DNA of 12,656 nucleotides from Desulfofustis sp. Lineage in GTDB: Bacteria > Desulfobacterota > Desulfobulbia > Desulfobulbales > Desulfocapsaceae. Both the position numbers and the translations under genes were made by a program. Below the pieces are notes generated by a model. It was not told the origin of the DNA. It saw only the letters and a program-made list of their open reading frames with translations, and made no database searches. Location of the stretch: positions 1 to 12,656 of the forward strand of contig JARFQM010000226.1 of assembly GCA_029287755.1 (NCBI GenBank). The letters run 5' to 3'. The stretch's first letter is position 1. Each line of letters begins with the position of its first letter. Positions 1 through 7,057 of this stretch are shown here, in pieces.

Positions 1-1
1 A

Positions 2-865
2 GTTGCCGAAGGCCCCGATTCAGAGCGCGTCATGCTCAACATGGCCCGCAAGGGATATGATGTGATTTTTGCCACCAGCTTCGGCTATATGGATCCGATG
101 CTCAAGGTTGCCAAACAGTTTCCCGAGACCACCTTCATGCATTGTTCAGGGTTCAAGATGGCGGACAACATGGGCAACTACTTCGGTCGTATGTACCAGG
201 CCCGCTATCTCTCCGGTATGGTCGCCGGGGCCATGACCAAATCGAACATTATCGGTTATGCAGCGGCCTTTCCGATCCCCGAGGTGATCAGGGGAATCAA
301 CGCCTTTACCCTCGGCGCCCAGTCCATGAATCCTGAGGCTACAGTCCGGGTGGTGTGGACCAAGACCTGGTACGATCCGGCCACCGAGAAGGAAGCAGCC
401 AAGTCTCTGCTCGACGTTGGTGCCGATGTGATTGCCCAGCATCAGGATTCTCCCGCTCCGCAGGAAGCCGCCCAGGAAAAAGGCGTCTACTCCATCGGCT
501 ATAATTCCGACATGAGCCAGTCTGCCCCGAAAGCGCACCTCACCGCACCGATCTGGAACTGGGGTCCTTTCTATGTCGAGACCGTCAAACAGGTTAAGGA
601 GGGAACTTGGAAGGCCGCATCAACCTGGCCGGGACTGAAGGAAGGCATCGTCGATCTGGCGCCGATGAGCGACATGGTGCCCCAAGAGGTGCAGGACAAG
701 GTAATGGCTAAGAAAGAGGCCATCAAAGGCGGCGAGAAAGTCTTCGTGGGGCCGATTAAGGACCAGGAAGGAGCTGAGAAGGTTGCTGCCGGCGCGGCCA
801 TGAGCGACGAAGAACTGCTCGGCATGACCTGGTTCATCCAGGGAGTTATCGGTACCACCGAATAG
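2..865 (+). CDS. BMP/PnrA-family ABC transporter substrate-binding protein (5' partial)
   Basis: This is the periplasmic binding component of an ABC importer in the Bmp/Med/PnrA family, whose characterised members bind purine nucleosides. The frame is open from base 2, reading VAEGPDSERV before the ATG at 32. That ATG is therefore internal, and the signal peptide plus roughly 60-70 residues lie outside the window. About 287 residues are visible. Family features are the segment GYDVIFATSFGYMDP, a hinge region around GYAAAFPIPEVIRGINAF, the stretch AQHQDSPAPQEAAQEKGVYS, and the C-terminal block GPIKDQEG with the ending LLGMTWFIQGVIGTTE. The permease, phosphoribosyltransferase and ATPase genes follow on the same strand, completing an importer. 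Purine or nucleoside as ligand is inferred from the family and from the gpt neighbour. The exact ligand cannot be read from the sequence. Confidence 0.93.
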   Translation, partial: VAEGPDSERVMLNMARKGYDVIFATSFGYMDPMLKVAKQFPETTFMHCSGFKMADNMGNYFGRMYQARYLSGMVAGAMTKSNIIGYAAAFPIPEVIRGINAFTLGAQSMNPEATVRVVWTKTWYDPATEKEAAKSLLDVGADVIAQHQDSPAPQEAAQEKGVYSIGYNSDMSQSAPKAHLTAPIWNWGPFYVETVKQVKEGTWKAASTWPGLKEGIVDLAPMSDMVPQEVQDKVMAKKEAIKGGEKVFVGPIKDQEGAEKVAAGAAMSDEELLGMTWFIQGVIGTTE

Positions 866-881
866 TTCGACGGCGAATTTC

Positions 882-907
882 GACGGCAGAGTCATTTCTG
901 TGCCGTC
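882..907 (+). promoter_or_regulatory. Intergenic stem-loop between binding protein and permease 1
   Basis: GACGGCA (882-888) pairs with TGCCGTC (901-907). An alternative inner pairing of CAGA (887-890) with TCTG (897-900) is also possible. It starts 17 nt after the binding-protein stop codon and has no T-run, so it is unlikely to terminate by itself. Stem-loops after binding-protein genes often protect the upstream mRNA from 3' exonucleases, and that role is inferred here. The rest of the 106-bp spacer shows only a weak ATCGC/GCGAT dyad at 926-943. Confidence 0.4.
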
Positions 908-971
908 CATGAAACCGGGTGCGCCATCGCTCTGAGATGCGATCAGGTCGCCAGACAAGTGAGGTGCGCCG

Positions 972-2057
972 GTGAGCAATTTTATGCCTCTTCTACGGGT
1001 CGTTAAAAGACAGGAGCCCCTTGGCTGGGGCTCCTGTCTTGTTTTAATTGCAGCAATCTGCTTATCCCTGCTGCTCAGCGGGATAATTCTCTTTATCGGC
1101 GGCACCTCACCGATTGAGGGTCTCGTGGTGCTGTTCAAAGGAGCCTTTGGTAATCGCTATGCCCTCGAGGATGCGATCATCAAGGCCACGCCGATTTTTC
1201 TCTGCTCCCTCGGCGTCGCCCTGGCCTTCAAGCTGCAGGTCTGGAATATCGGCGCCGAAGGCCAGTTCGCCCTCGGCGCCGTCGGCGCCACCTGGGTGGC
1301 TTTGACGCTGCCCGAGGCGCCGTCCTACATCGTCCTTCCCCTGATGGTCGTCATGGCCGTGGCGGCCGGAGGTCTGTGGGGGTTTATTCCGGCCTTTCTC
1401 AGACAGAAACTGAAGACCAACGAGATCATCGTCACTCTGATGATGAACTATATCGCCATCCTGATTCTCGACTATCTTGTCTATGGCATCTGGAAGGACC
1501 CGGCCAGCTATGGTTTCCCGATGACGGCCGAGTTTTCCGAAGCGGCCATAGTCGGTAAGATAGGTTCCACGAATTACAGCTGGGGCCTGGCCCACTGCCT
1601 GGTATTGGGACTCATCTTCTGGGTATTTCTGAAGTGCAGCAGGCTGGGCTACGAGATCAAAGCCAGCGGCGACAACGTCAGGGCAGCGAAATATGCGGGT
1701 ATTCCTTACGACCGGCTGGTTATGCTGGTCATGGTGTTGAGCGGCGCGCTGGCTGCCTGGGCAGGATTTCTCGAGGCCTCCTCAACCATCAATAGACTGC
1801 AGCCGAGCATCATGGCCGGCTATGGCTATACCGCCATTGTCGTTGCCTGGCTGGCCCGGTTGAACCCATTCTATATCGGGGTCGCTTCTTTTCTGCTGGC
1901 CGCTCTGCGGGTCGGCGTGGAAGGCTTGCAGCTCGACCTGCAGGTTCCCGCCGCCTTTGGCGGCATTATCGAGGGGCTGATACTGTTAACCGTCCTTGCC
2001 GGCGGACTGTTCACTTCCTATCGCATCGTGGTGGCCAGGAAAGCCCATGAACATTGA
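972..2057 (+). CDS. ABC transporter permease 1 (BPD_transp_2 family, BMP-type importer)
   Basis: Inner-membrane permease of the nucleoside-type importer, 361 aa, the usual size. It is highly hydrophobic with many membrane segments. The family motif WNIGAEGQ is at residues 91-98, and the cytoplasmic NEIIVTLMMNYIA block is near 150-162. The N-terminal VKRQEP followed by a hydrophobic helix is typical of the family, so the start region is truly coding. The GTG start at 972 has GAGGTG (961-966) five bases upstream. ATG 984 with GGTGA (971-975) is an alternative. No usable start codon lies just after the hairpin at 1009-1038, so that hairpin must be inside the gene. The 3' end overlaps permease 2 by 11 bp, which suggests translational coupling. 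It would heterodimerise with permease 2. Confidence 0.93.
   Translation: MSNFMPLLRVVKRQEPLGWGSCLVLIAAICLSLLLSGIILFIGGTSPIEGLVVLFKGAFGNRYALEDAIIKATPIFLCSLGVALAFKLQVWNIGAEGQFALGAVGATWVALTLPEAPSYIVLPLMVVMAVAAGGLWGFIPAFLRQKLKTNEIIVTLMMNYIAILILDYLVYGIWKDPASYGFPMTAEFSEAAIVGKIGSTNYSWGLAHCLVLGLIFWVFLKCSRLGYEIKASGDNVRAAKYAGIPYDRLVMLVMVLSGALAAWAGFLEASSTINRLQPSIMAGYGYTAIVVAWLARLNPFYIGVASFLLAALRVGVEGLQLDLQVPAAFGGIIEGLILLTVLAGGLFTSYRIVVARKAHEH
1005..1045 (+). terminator. Terminator-like hairpin inside the permease 1 coding region
   Basis: AAAA (1005-1008) is followed by a perfect 12-bp stem, GACAGGAGCCCC (1009-1020) and GGGGCTCCTGTC (1027-1038). The loop is six bases (TTGGCT), and the T-rich tail TTGTTTTAATT covers 1039-1049. 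The flanking A residues add at least two A-U pairs to the stem. This is the standard layout of an intrinsic terminator. It covers codons 12 to about 25 of permease 1, encoding KRQEPLGWGSCLVL. Ribosomes translating from 972 would melt it, so it could act as a translation-dependent attenuator between the binding-protein gene and the rest of the operon. Structure seen directly; function inferred. Confidence 0.7.
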
Positions 2058-2967
2058 GATCCTGATACCGCTTCTGGCGGCCGCGGTGCAATCCGGTACG
2101 CCTATACTCTATGCGACCCTCGGTGAGATTTTCACCGAGCGCTCCGGCATTCTCAACCTCGGGGTTGAAGGAACCATGATCATCGGCGCCTTAACCGGCT
2201 TTCTGGCGGCCAAGGCCACCGGCAATCCCTATATCGCCTTTGTTGCGGCCGGTCTGGCTGGCACCTGTGCGGCCTCAATTCATGGCCTCGTCTGCCTTGT
2301 ATTCCAGGGCAATCAGGTGGTTTCAGGGCTGGCCCTGACCATCCTGGGGGTGGGCGTGGCCAATTACCTGGGCACCCCTTATGTGGGGTTGACCGCACCC
2401 GGCTTCGATCCACTGCCGATCCCTCTGCTTTCGGAACTTCCGATAGTGGGGGCGATTTTTTTCAGTCAGGATCTGCTGGTCTATCTGACCTACATCATTC
2501 CCGTGCTGATGTGGATCTTTCTCTACAATACCAGGTTCGGGCTAAGTCTGCGGGCCGCAGGTGAATATCCGGCGGCGGCGACGGCGGCCGGACTCAAGGT
2601 GGTGGGCTATCGCTGGCTTGGCGTCCTGGGCGGCGGCTTTTTCATGGGGTTGGGCGGCGCCTACCTGTCGCTCGCCTATACCCATTTGTGGACCAACAAC
2701 CTCACCGCCGGACGCGGCTGGATTGCCGTTGCCCTGGTCATCTTCGCCTTCTGGCGACCGGGCCGGGCCGTGTTCGGGGCCTACCTGTTCGGCGGCATCA
2801 TGGCCCTGCAGCTCCGCCTGCAGGCCTCGGGTACCCAGATACCGTCCTCCCTGCTGCTGATGCTCCCCTATGCACTGACCGTGGCGGTTCTGGTCCTTTC
2901 TTCCTGGTGGCGCGGAAAAACCGATGAACCCGGGGCCCTGGGAACCAATATTTTACCTGCTGATTAA
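2047..2967 (+). CDS. ABC transporter permease 2 (BPD_transp_2 family, BMP-type importer)
   Basis: Second membrane subunit of the importer, 306 aa from the ATG at 2047, which is 11 bp inside the end of permease 1. An AGGA sequence at 2037-2040 supports this start. An in-frame start at 1996 would add 17 residues lying entirely inside permease 1 and not resembling the family. The conserved ERSGILNLGVEGTMI block at residues 31-45 is the signature of this permease branch (YufQ/NupQ-like). The protein has about 8-10 hydrophobic segments, with a conserved-looking loop LRAAGEYPAAATAAGLKV around residues 168-185 that is expected to contact the ATPase. The stop codon is 42 bp before gpt. Confidence 0.93.
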   Translation: MNIEILIPLLAAAVQSGTPILYATLGEIFTERSGILNLGVEGTMIIGALTGFLAAKATGNPYIAFVAAGLAGTCAASIHGLVCLVFQGNQVVSGLALTILGVGVANYLGTPYVGLTAPGFDPLPIPLLSELPIVGAIFFSQDLLVYLTYIIPVLMWIFLYNTRFGLSLRAAGEYPAAATAAGLKVVGYRWLGVLGGGFFMGLGGAYLSLAYTHLWTNNLTAGRGWIAVALVIFAFWRPGRAVFGAYLFGGIMALQLRLQASGTQIPSSLLLMLPYALTVAVLVLSSWWRGKTDEPGALGTNILPAD

Positions 2968-3009
2968 TACAATGAGTGTGACCTATTACCCACTAAACGA
3001 GGAAGTACA

Positions 3010-3492
3010 ATGAGCAGCAAAGACTATAGACGCACCTATCCCATTTCCTGGGAGCAGCTCCATCGAGACTCGAAGGCTCTGTCCTGGCGCTTGCTCGACC
3101 TGAGCTATTTCAAGGGAATCATTGCCATCACCCGCGGTGGGCTGGTTCCGGCGGCGGTAATTGCCAGGGAACTGGATATCCGCCTGGTCGAAACGGTCTG
3201 TGTGTCCAGTTATGACTGGCAGGACACACAGGGCGAAGTCGAAATTCTGAAAAAATTTGCAGGGGACGGCGAAGGGTGGCTGCTGATCGATGATCTGGTC
3301 GACACCGGTCGTACCGCAACGGTAGTCAAAGAGATGGCGCCCAAGGCCCATTTTGCCACCATCTATGCCAAACCCGCCGGGCGTCCTCTGGTCGACACCT
3401 ATGTCACCGAGGTAAGCCAGGATACCTGGATCCTCTTTCCGTGGGACGCCGAGTCTCAATTTGTGCAGCCGATAGCCGGACAACAGAAATAA
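3010..3492 (+). CDS. gpt: Xanthine-guanine phosphoribosyltransferase
   Basis: A purine salvage enzyme of 160 aa that converts xanthine, guanine or, less well, hypoxanthine plus PRPP into XMP, GMP or IMP. It matches the E. coli Gpt pattern along its whole length. The residues KGIIAITRGGLVP (35-47) carry the pyrophosphate loop, LLIDDLVDTGRTA (91-103) is the PRPP-binding motif, KPAGRPLVD (121-129) contacts the base, and WILFPWD (140-146) closes the purine site. The E. coli motif has Gly where this protein has Arg102. A Shine-Dalgarno-like GAGGAAG sits about 5 nt before the ATG. The gene lies between permease 2 and the ATPase gene, so it is probably co-expressed with the importer. This points to a purine base or nucleoside as cargo and suggests trapping of the imported base as a nucleotide. 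Close Gpt homology could favour xanthine or guanine. Confidence 0.93.
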   Translation: MSSKDYRRTYPISWEQLHRDSKALSWRLLDLSYFKGIIAITRGGLVPAAVIARELDIRLVETVCVSSYDWQDTQGEVEILKKFAGDGEGWLLIDDLVDTGRTATVVKEMAPKAHFATIYAKPAGRPLVDTYVTEVSQDTWILFPWDAESQFVQPIAGQQK

Positions 3493-3504
3493 TTTCCAAC
3501 CCAG

Positions 3505-4989
3505 ATGAGCACCGCACCCGTAATTAGGCTGCAGAAGATATCCAAATCGTTTGGCGAAGTGCGGGCCAATCATGATATCAGCCTCGACATCCATGCAGGG
3601 CGCATACTCGCCCTGCTGGGTGAGAACGGGGCCGGCAAATCGACGCTGATGTCGCTGCTGGCCGGTCAGTCGCAGCCGGACAGCGGGACCATCTATTTTC
3701 ACGGTACACCGGTTTCTTTTTCTTCGACAGAGAAGGCCATTGAAGCCGGTATCGGCATGGTCTACCAGCACTTCAAGCTGGTCGAGGCGATGACGGTGGC
3801 CGAAAATATTTTTCTGGGCCGCTCGGACAGGGTCTGGCTCCGGCGCAAGGGGCTGAACCGCAGCGTTGCCGAGATCGCCGACCAGTATTCCATGCAGGTT
3901 GACGCCGATACGCAGGTCGCCAATCTGTCGATGGGTGAAAAGCAGCAGGTCGAAATCCTGAAACTGCTGTTCAGACAATCGAACATACTCATTTTCGACG
4001 AGCCCACCGCCGTGCTGACCCCGCATGAAGCACACAACCTGTTTGAGACCATGCGGCAGATGAAGGCCGACGGCAAAGCCATCGTCTTCATCAGCCACAA
4101 GCTGGAAGAAGTCATGTCGATCGCCGACGATATCGCTATTCTCAAAAGGGGAGAAATCGTCGGCGTAATGGAAGCCGCCAGCGTGTCTTCAACAAGAGAA
4201 CTGGCCGAGATGATGGTCGGTCGGGAGGTCCTGCTGGAAGTGGATCACCAGCCCATGGAAACACGCCAGCAGGTGCTGAAGGTTTCGGGTCTGAAGAAAG
4301 ACGGACTGCAGGATATCAGCTTCGAGATCCGTCAGGGTGAGATAGTCGGCATCGTCGGCGTTGCAGGCAACGGGCAGAAACCGCTGGTAGAATCGATCTG
4401 CGGGTTGCAGAAGGTGGAGGCGGGGGTGATCACCCTGCTGGGCCGGGACAGCCGGGATTTCTTCGCCACACGCTCGTGGGACAAGGCGCTCAGCTATATC
4501 CCTGAAGACCGTCAGGGACTTGCGACCTGCCAGGGGCTCGACCTGCTCGATAATTTTCTGCTCACCACCCGGCAGGGGTTTCAATCCGGGCCGTGGCTGC
4601 CGAAAAACGAAGCCCGCAAGAAGCTGGATTATCTGATTGAGGAGTTCGATATCAGGCCGCCCAATCCTGCCCTGCTCGCCTGGCAGCTTTCCGGCGGCAA
4701 CCTGCAGAAGATGGTGCTGTCGCGAGAATTTTACCGCAAGCCGCGGCTCATAGTTGCCGAACAGCCCACCCAGGGGCTCGATATCGCTGCAGCCGAGGAT
4801 GTCTGGAACGTGCTGCTCACGGCCCGTGAGCAGGCGGGCATCTTGCTCATCACCGGAGATCTGTCCGAGGCTCTGGAATTGTCCGACCGGATCGGGGTGA
4901 TGTATGACGGCCAGCTGGTGAGCCTGTTCAGCCGCACTGACGAAGAAATGATAGAGGCTATTCCGCAGATGATGGCCGGACTGGCCTGA
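3505..4989 (+). CDS. ABC transporter ATP-binding protein, two fused nucleotide-binding domains (BMP/nucleoside importer)
   Basis: Energy-coupling subunit with two ATPase domains in one chain (494 aa, usual for this sugar/nucleoside class). Domain 1 is complete: Walker A GENGAGKST (39-47), Q-loop Q88, signature LSMGEKQ (141-147), Walker B ILIFDEPT (161-168) and switch His198. Domain 2 keeps the signature LSGGNLQK (395-402), but its Walker A is GVAGNGQKP (285-293) without the lysine-Ser/Thr pair. The Walker B region reads LIVAEQPT, with Gln replacing the catalytic Glu, and the switch position reads GDLSEA instead of His. One site is therefore expected to be non-hydrolytic, as is common in this family. 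It starts 12 bp after gpt, with no clear ribosome-binding site, so coupling to gpt translation is likely. It should bind the cytoplasmic loops of the two permeases. Confidence 0.94.
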   Translation: MSTAPVIRLQKISKSFGEVRANHDISLDIHAGRILALLGENGAGKSTLMSLLAGQSQPDSGTIYFHGTPVSFSSTEKAIEAGIGMVYQHFKLVEAMTVAENIFLGRSDRVWLRRKGLNRSVAEIADQYSMQVDADTQVANLSMGEKQQVEILKLLFRQSNILIFDEPTAVLTPHEAHNLFETMRQMKADGKAIVFISHKLEEVMSIADDIAILKRGEIVGVMEAASVSSTRELAEMMVGREVLLEVDHQPMETRQQVLKVSGLKKDGLQDISFEIRQGEIVGIVGVAGNGQKPLVESICGLQKVEAGVITLLGRDSRDFFATRSWDKALSYIPEDRQGLATCQGLDLLDNFLLTTRQGFQSGPWLPKNEARKKLDYLIEEFDIRPPNPALLAWQLSGGNLQKMVLSREFYRKPRLIVAEQPTQGLDIAAAEDVWNVLLTAREQAGILLITGDLSEALELSDRIGVMYDGQLVSLFSRTDEEMIEAIPQMMAGLA

Positions 4990-5012
4990 ACCATATAATC
5001 GGTAGTGAGTTA

Positions 5013-5981
5013 ATGGAAGAATTTAAAGACATGAACAGAGCCGGTCCGTTGAGCAGGATTTTGCTTCCCGTCGATGATGTGGAGGCCTTCAGAAGAGCTG
5101 CCCGATTCATCGGGACCCTCCTGAGAGCAGTGGATCTGACACCGCAGCGGGCAGACCTTCTCCATGTGGTGACGGGCACCTTTCTGGGCGATTTGATGAA
5201 AGGGCTTGATCTTGTCTCAGGTGAGACGCCGACCGCAGACGAGATGAATGAGCTGCGGCGCCACCATCTGGCAACCACTGTCAGGCCGCTGGTCGAGACC
5301 TGTGGTGAGCTGCTGCGTGTGGAATTGGGCCGAGAACCTTCGCGAACTATTGTCAAGGATGGGAATCCAGCCAGAATAATCAGCTCATTCTGGGAAGAAA
5401 ACGACTATTCGAGCCTGGTAATCAGCCGACGCAATATGGATGAAGAGTCAGATAGCCTGGTCGGCAGCATTGCCGGCGGTGTTCTGCATCGTTCCACCCT
5501 GGGTACCATCTATCTGGTCGGCGATCGTTCCACGGCCGAGGCCGGTACCCTGCTTTCACGCTGCCTGATTGGTGTGGACGAATCCCCGGCCAGCTTGAAC
5601 AGTGTGGCGGAGGCGGGGGTGTTGCTCGCCAGGGCGGACGACCAGGTTGACCAGATCTACCTGGTTCATGTCCTTGATCAGTCCTGCTATTACGATGAAG
5701 ACGGAGAAAACTGCATGGATGCGAGCCTGACAGGCCAAAGGGCTCTGGAGGCCTCGGGCAATCTGCTGGTCGATCTCGGTGTCAATCGTCAGAAGATAAA
5801 GACGGTAATCCATTTCGGCAAACCGGGCGCCATTCTTGCCGAGGAGGTGCGGAGCTGTGATGCGACCCTGGTCTTTCTCGGCCGCCGCGACCGCTCACGT
5901 ATGGCCCAGGTTTTCCCCGGTTCGGTCTGCACCGAAATCATCCAGAACTGCCGGGATCGGACCCTGGTTCTGAGCAGTTAA
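5013..5981 (+). CDS. Tandem-domain universal stress protein (UspA family)
   Basis: A 322-aa protein with two Usp folds, at about residues 14-170 and 184-322. Both begin with the strand/acidic pattern of the family (RILLPVDD and RCLIGVDE). Both keep a Gly-Ser pair near the phosphate-binding loop: SRRNMDEESDSLVGS in domain 1 and GRRDRSRMAQVFPGS in domain 2. The second Gly of the canonical G-2x-G-9x-G(S/T) motif is replaced (N or D), so ATP binding may be weakened. Usp proteins act in the cytoplasm in stress and energy-state responses, but the specific role here is unknown. It begins 23 nt after the ATPase stop codon and is probably the last gene of the importer operon. The start is uncertain: ATG 5013 has only AGTGAG nearby, and ATG 5031 is a reasonable alternative. 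Confidence 0.85.
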   Translation: MEEFKDMNRAGPLSRILLPVDDVEAFRRAARFIGTLLRAVDLTPQRADLLHVVTGTFLGDLMKGLDLVSGETPTADEMNELRRHHLATTVRPLVETCGELLRVELGREPSRTIVKDGNPARIISSFWEENDYSSLVISRRNMDEESDSLVGSIAGGVLHRSTLGTIYLVGDRSTAEAGTLLSRCLIGVDESPASLNSVAEAGVLLARADDQVDQIYLVHVLDQSCYYDEDGENCMDASLTGQRALEASGNLLVDLGVNRQKIKTVIHFGKPGAILAEEVRSCDATLVFLGRRDRSRMAQVFPGSVCTEIIQNCRDRTLVLSS

Positions 5982-6006
5982 CAAAACTCCCCAAAACTGC
6001 TATTAT
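5978..6006 (+). promoter_or_regulatory. Candidate sigma-70 promoter for the redox gene cluster
   Basis: TTAACA (5978-5983) and TATTAT (6001-6006) are separated by exactly 17 bases and each matches its consensus hexamer in five of six positions. TGC directly before the -10 box gives an extended -10 element. The -35 box overlaps the stop codon of the usp gene. Transcription would start near 6013, leaving a leader of about 73 nt before the Fe-S protein gene at 6086. Found by eye; no transcription-start data are available. Confidence 0.55.
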
Positions 6007-6016
6007 GCAACCAGGT

Positions 6017-6065
6017 GATCGCGGCCTGTGCTCTGAGCCGCGGTTTGCAAGGTGATGTGCGATCA
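6017..6065 (+). promoter_or_regulatory. Foldable 5' leader with two competing pairings
   Basis: CGCGGC (6020-6025) pairs with GCCGCG (6037-6042), and the stem extends outward through 6017-6019 with 6043-6045 using G-U pairs. The left side also matches a second partner: TGATCGC (6016-6022) is the exact complement of GCGATCA (6059-6065). The two full pairings overlap at 6020-6022 and cannot both form completely, although a nested compromise is possible. The first hairpin is followed by only TTT, so it is a poor terminator. No known riboswitch class was recognised. Confidence 0.35.
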
Positions 6066-6093
6066 GAGGGTCAATTCGGTGGTGCATGGATAA
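6055..6093 (+). CDS. Possible 12-codon leader ORF overlapping the Fe-S protein start
   Basis: ATG at 6055 is preceded by AAGG/AGGTG and opens a 12-residue frame, MCDQRVNSVVHG. Its TAA (6091-6093) falls three bases after the ATG of the next gene (6086-6088). The next gene has no good Shine-Dalgarno sequence, so ribosomes finishing this short frame could restart there. Spacing from AAGG to the ATG is short (about 2 nt). It may be chance. Confidence 0.25.
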   Translation: MCDQRVNSVVHG

Positions 6094-7057
6094 GCATCTG
6101 AGTTTGGTCAAACCGTCGACACGCAGATTCTTTAAAGAGTCGCAAAAACTGGGAAGGTACCGTTGTATTGACTGGCTGCATGGCTATGTGTACGGCCGCT
6201 GGGCCTATTTTTACATCGGCATAGGCACCGGCGAGCACCCACTGGTGAAGCGGTTCAAACCGGCGGCACGGGCCATTTTCCGGTTGTTCAGACTGCTCAC
6301 CGGGACTGGCAAGAAAGGTGATTCTGCCGCCGGGGTGAGCTTTGCCGATACCTATCACGGCAAGGTGGTGCCCCTGGAAAATGCGAGAAAACTGGTGACG
6401 CTGGATAAACCCATCGAACTGCCCGACCTTGAGAAAGTAATTCCGTACAAGCGGGCCCGTGATCTCATTCTCCATAATCCGGATCATATCGTTGCCCTTG
6501 ACTGCCCCTGCCGGTCGGTGAGAGAGCACCCCTGCCTCCCTCTGGACGTCTGTCTTATCATCGGCGAGCCGTTCGCCTCCTTTATCCTCGAACATCACGG
6601 CCCCCGCAGGGCCCGAGCCATAAGCCAGCATGAGGCGCTGCAGACTCTCGAAGAGGAAAACCGCAGAGGCCATGTAGCCCACGCCTTTTTCAAGGATGCC
6701 ATGCTCGATCGTTTTTATGCCATCTGCAACTGCTGCAGCTGCTGCTGCGGCGCCATGCAGGCGCAGAGAAACGGGACGCCCATGCTGGCTTCGTCCGGCT
6801 TCGTCTGCAGACTCGATGAGCAGCAATGTGTCAGGTGCGGTGACTGTGTGTCGATGTGCCAGTTCTCGGCCATCGATATGAACAGCCAGCAGCGGATCGA
6901 TGAGCAGGCCTGTATGGGCTGTGGGGTCTGCGTCAATGTGTGTCCCCAGCAAGCCTTGTCCCTGGTCCGTGATCCCGCCAGAGGGGAACCCCTGGAAATA
7001 CATAGATTGATGGAGGAGTATGGCGACCGGGCCATGGCTGAGCACAGTGCTCAATAA
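6086..7057 (+). CDS. Cys-rich 4Fe-4S dicluster ferredoxin-like protein of unknown function
   Basis: A 323-aa protein with no signal peptide. The C-terminal third is a two-cluster ferredoxin domain: C248-x2-C251-x2-C254-x3-C258 and C276-x2-C279-x2-C282-x3-C286-P. Ahead of it are two further cysteine groups. One is DCPCRSVREHPC (C140, C142, C150) with C156. The other is the unusual run CNCCSCCC at residues 214-221. Such clustered cysteines could bind another metal centre. The N-terminal 140 residues (aromatic-rich, with WLHGYVYGRWAYFYIGIG near 30-47) match no fold I can name. An electron-transfer role, probably cytoplasmic, is inferred. ATG 6086 is the only start after an in-frame stop at 6053-6055 and has a poor ribosome-binding site. 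The 3' end may overlap the next gene by 38 bp. Confidence 0.8.
   Translation: MDKHLSLVKPSTRRFFKESQKLGRYRCIDWLHGYVYGRWAYFYIGIGTGEHPLVKRFKPAARAIFRLFRLLTGTGKKGDSAAGVSFADTYHGKVVPLENARKLVTLDKPIELPDLEKVIPYKRARDLILHNPDHIVALDCPCRSVREHPCLPLDVCLIIGEPFASFILEHHGPRRARAISQHEALQTLEEENRRGHVAHAFFKDAMLDRFYAICNCCSCCCGAMQAQRNGTPMLASSGFVCRLDEQQCVRCGDCVSMCQFSAIDMNSQQRIDEQACMGCGVCVNVCPQQALSLVRDPARGEPLEIHRLMEEYGDRAMAEHSAQ

Noticed and set aside
2986..4098. Minus-strand open frame of 370 codons opposite gpt and the ATPase gene
   Set aside because: Both plus-strand genes have unmistakable motifs across this stretch. The antisense product has none.
3505..4989. Degenerate second ATP site of the ABC protein as a sign of decay
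   Set aside because: Loss of Walker A Lys, the catalytic Glu and the switch His in one domain is common in this fused nucleoside/sugar ABC class. Length and all other motifs are intact.
4994..4999. TATAAT just after the ATPase gene as a promoter for usp
   Set aside because: The -10 hexamer is perfect but no -35-like hexamer lies 16-18 bases upstream (GATGGC at N17), and no TG extension precedes it. The start point would leave almost no leader before ATG 5013. Readthrough from the operon is the simpler reading.
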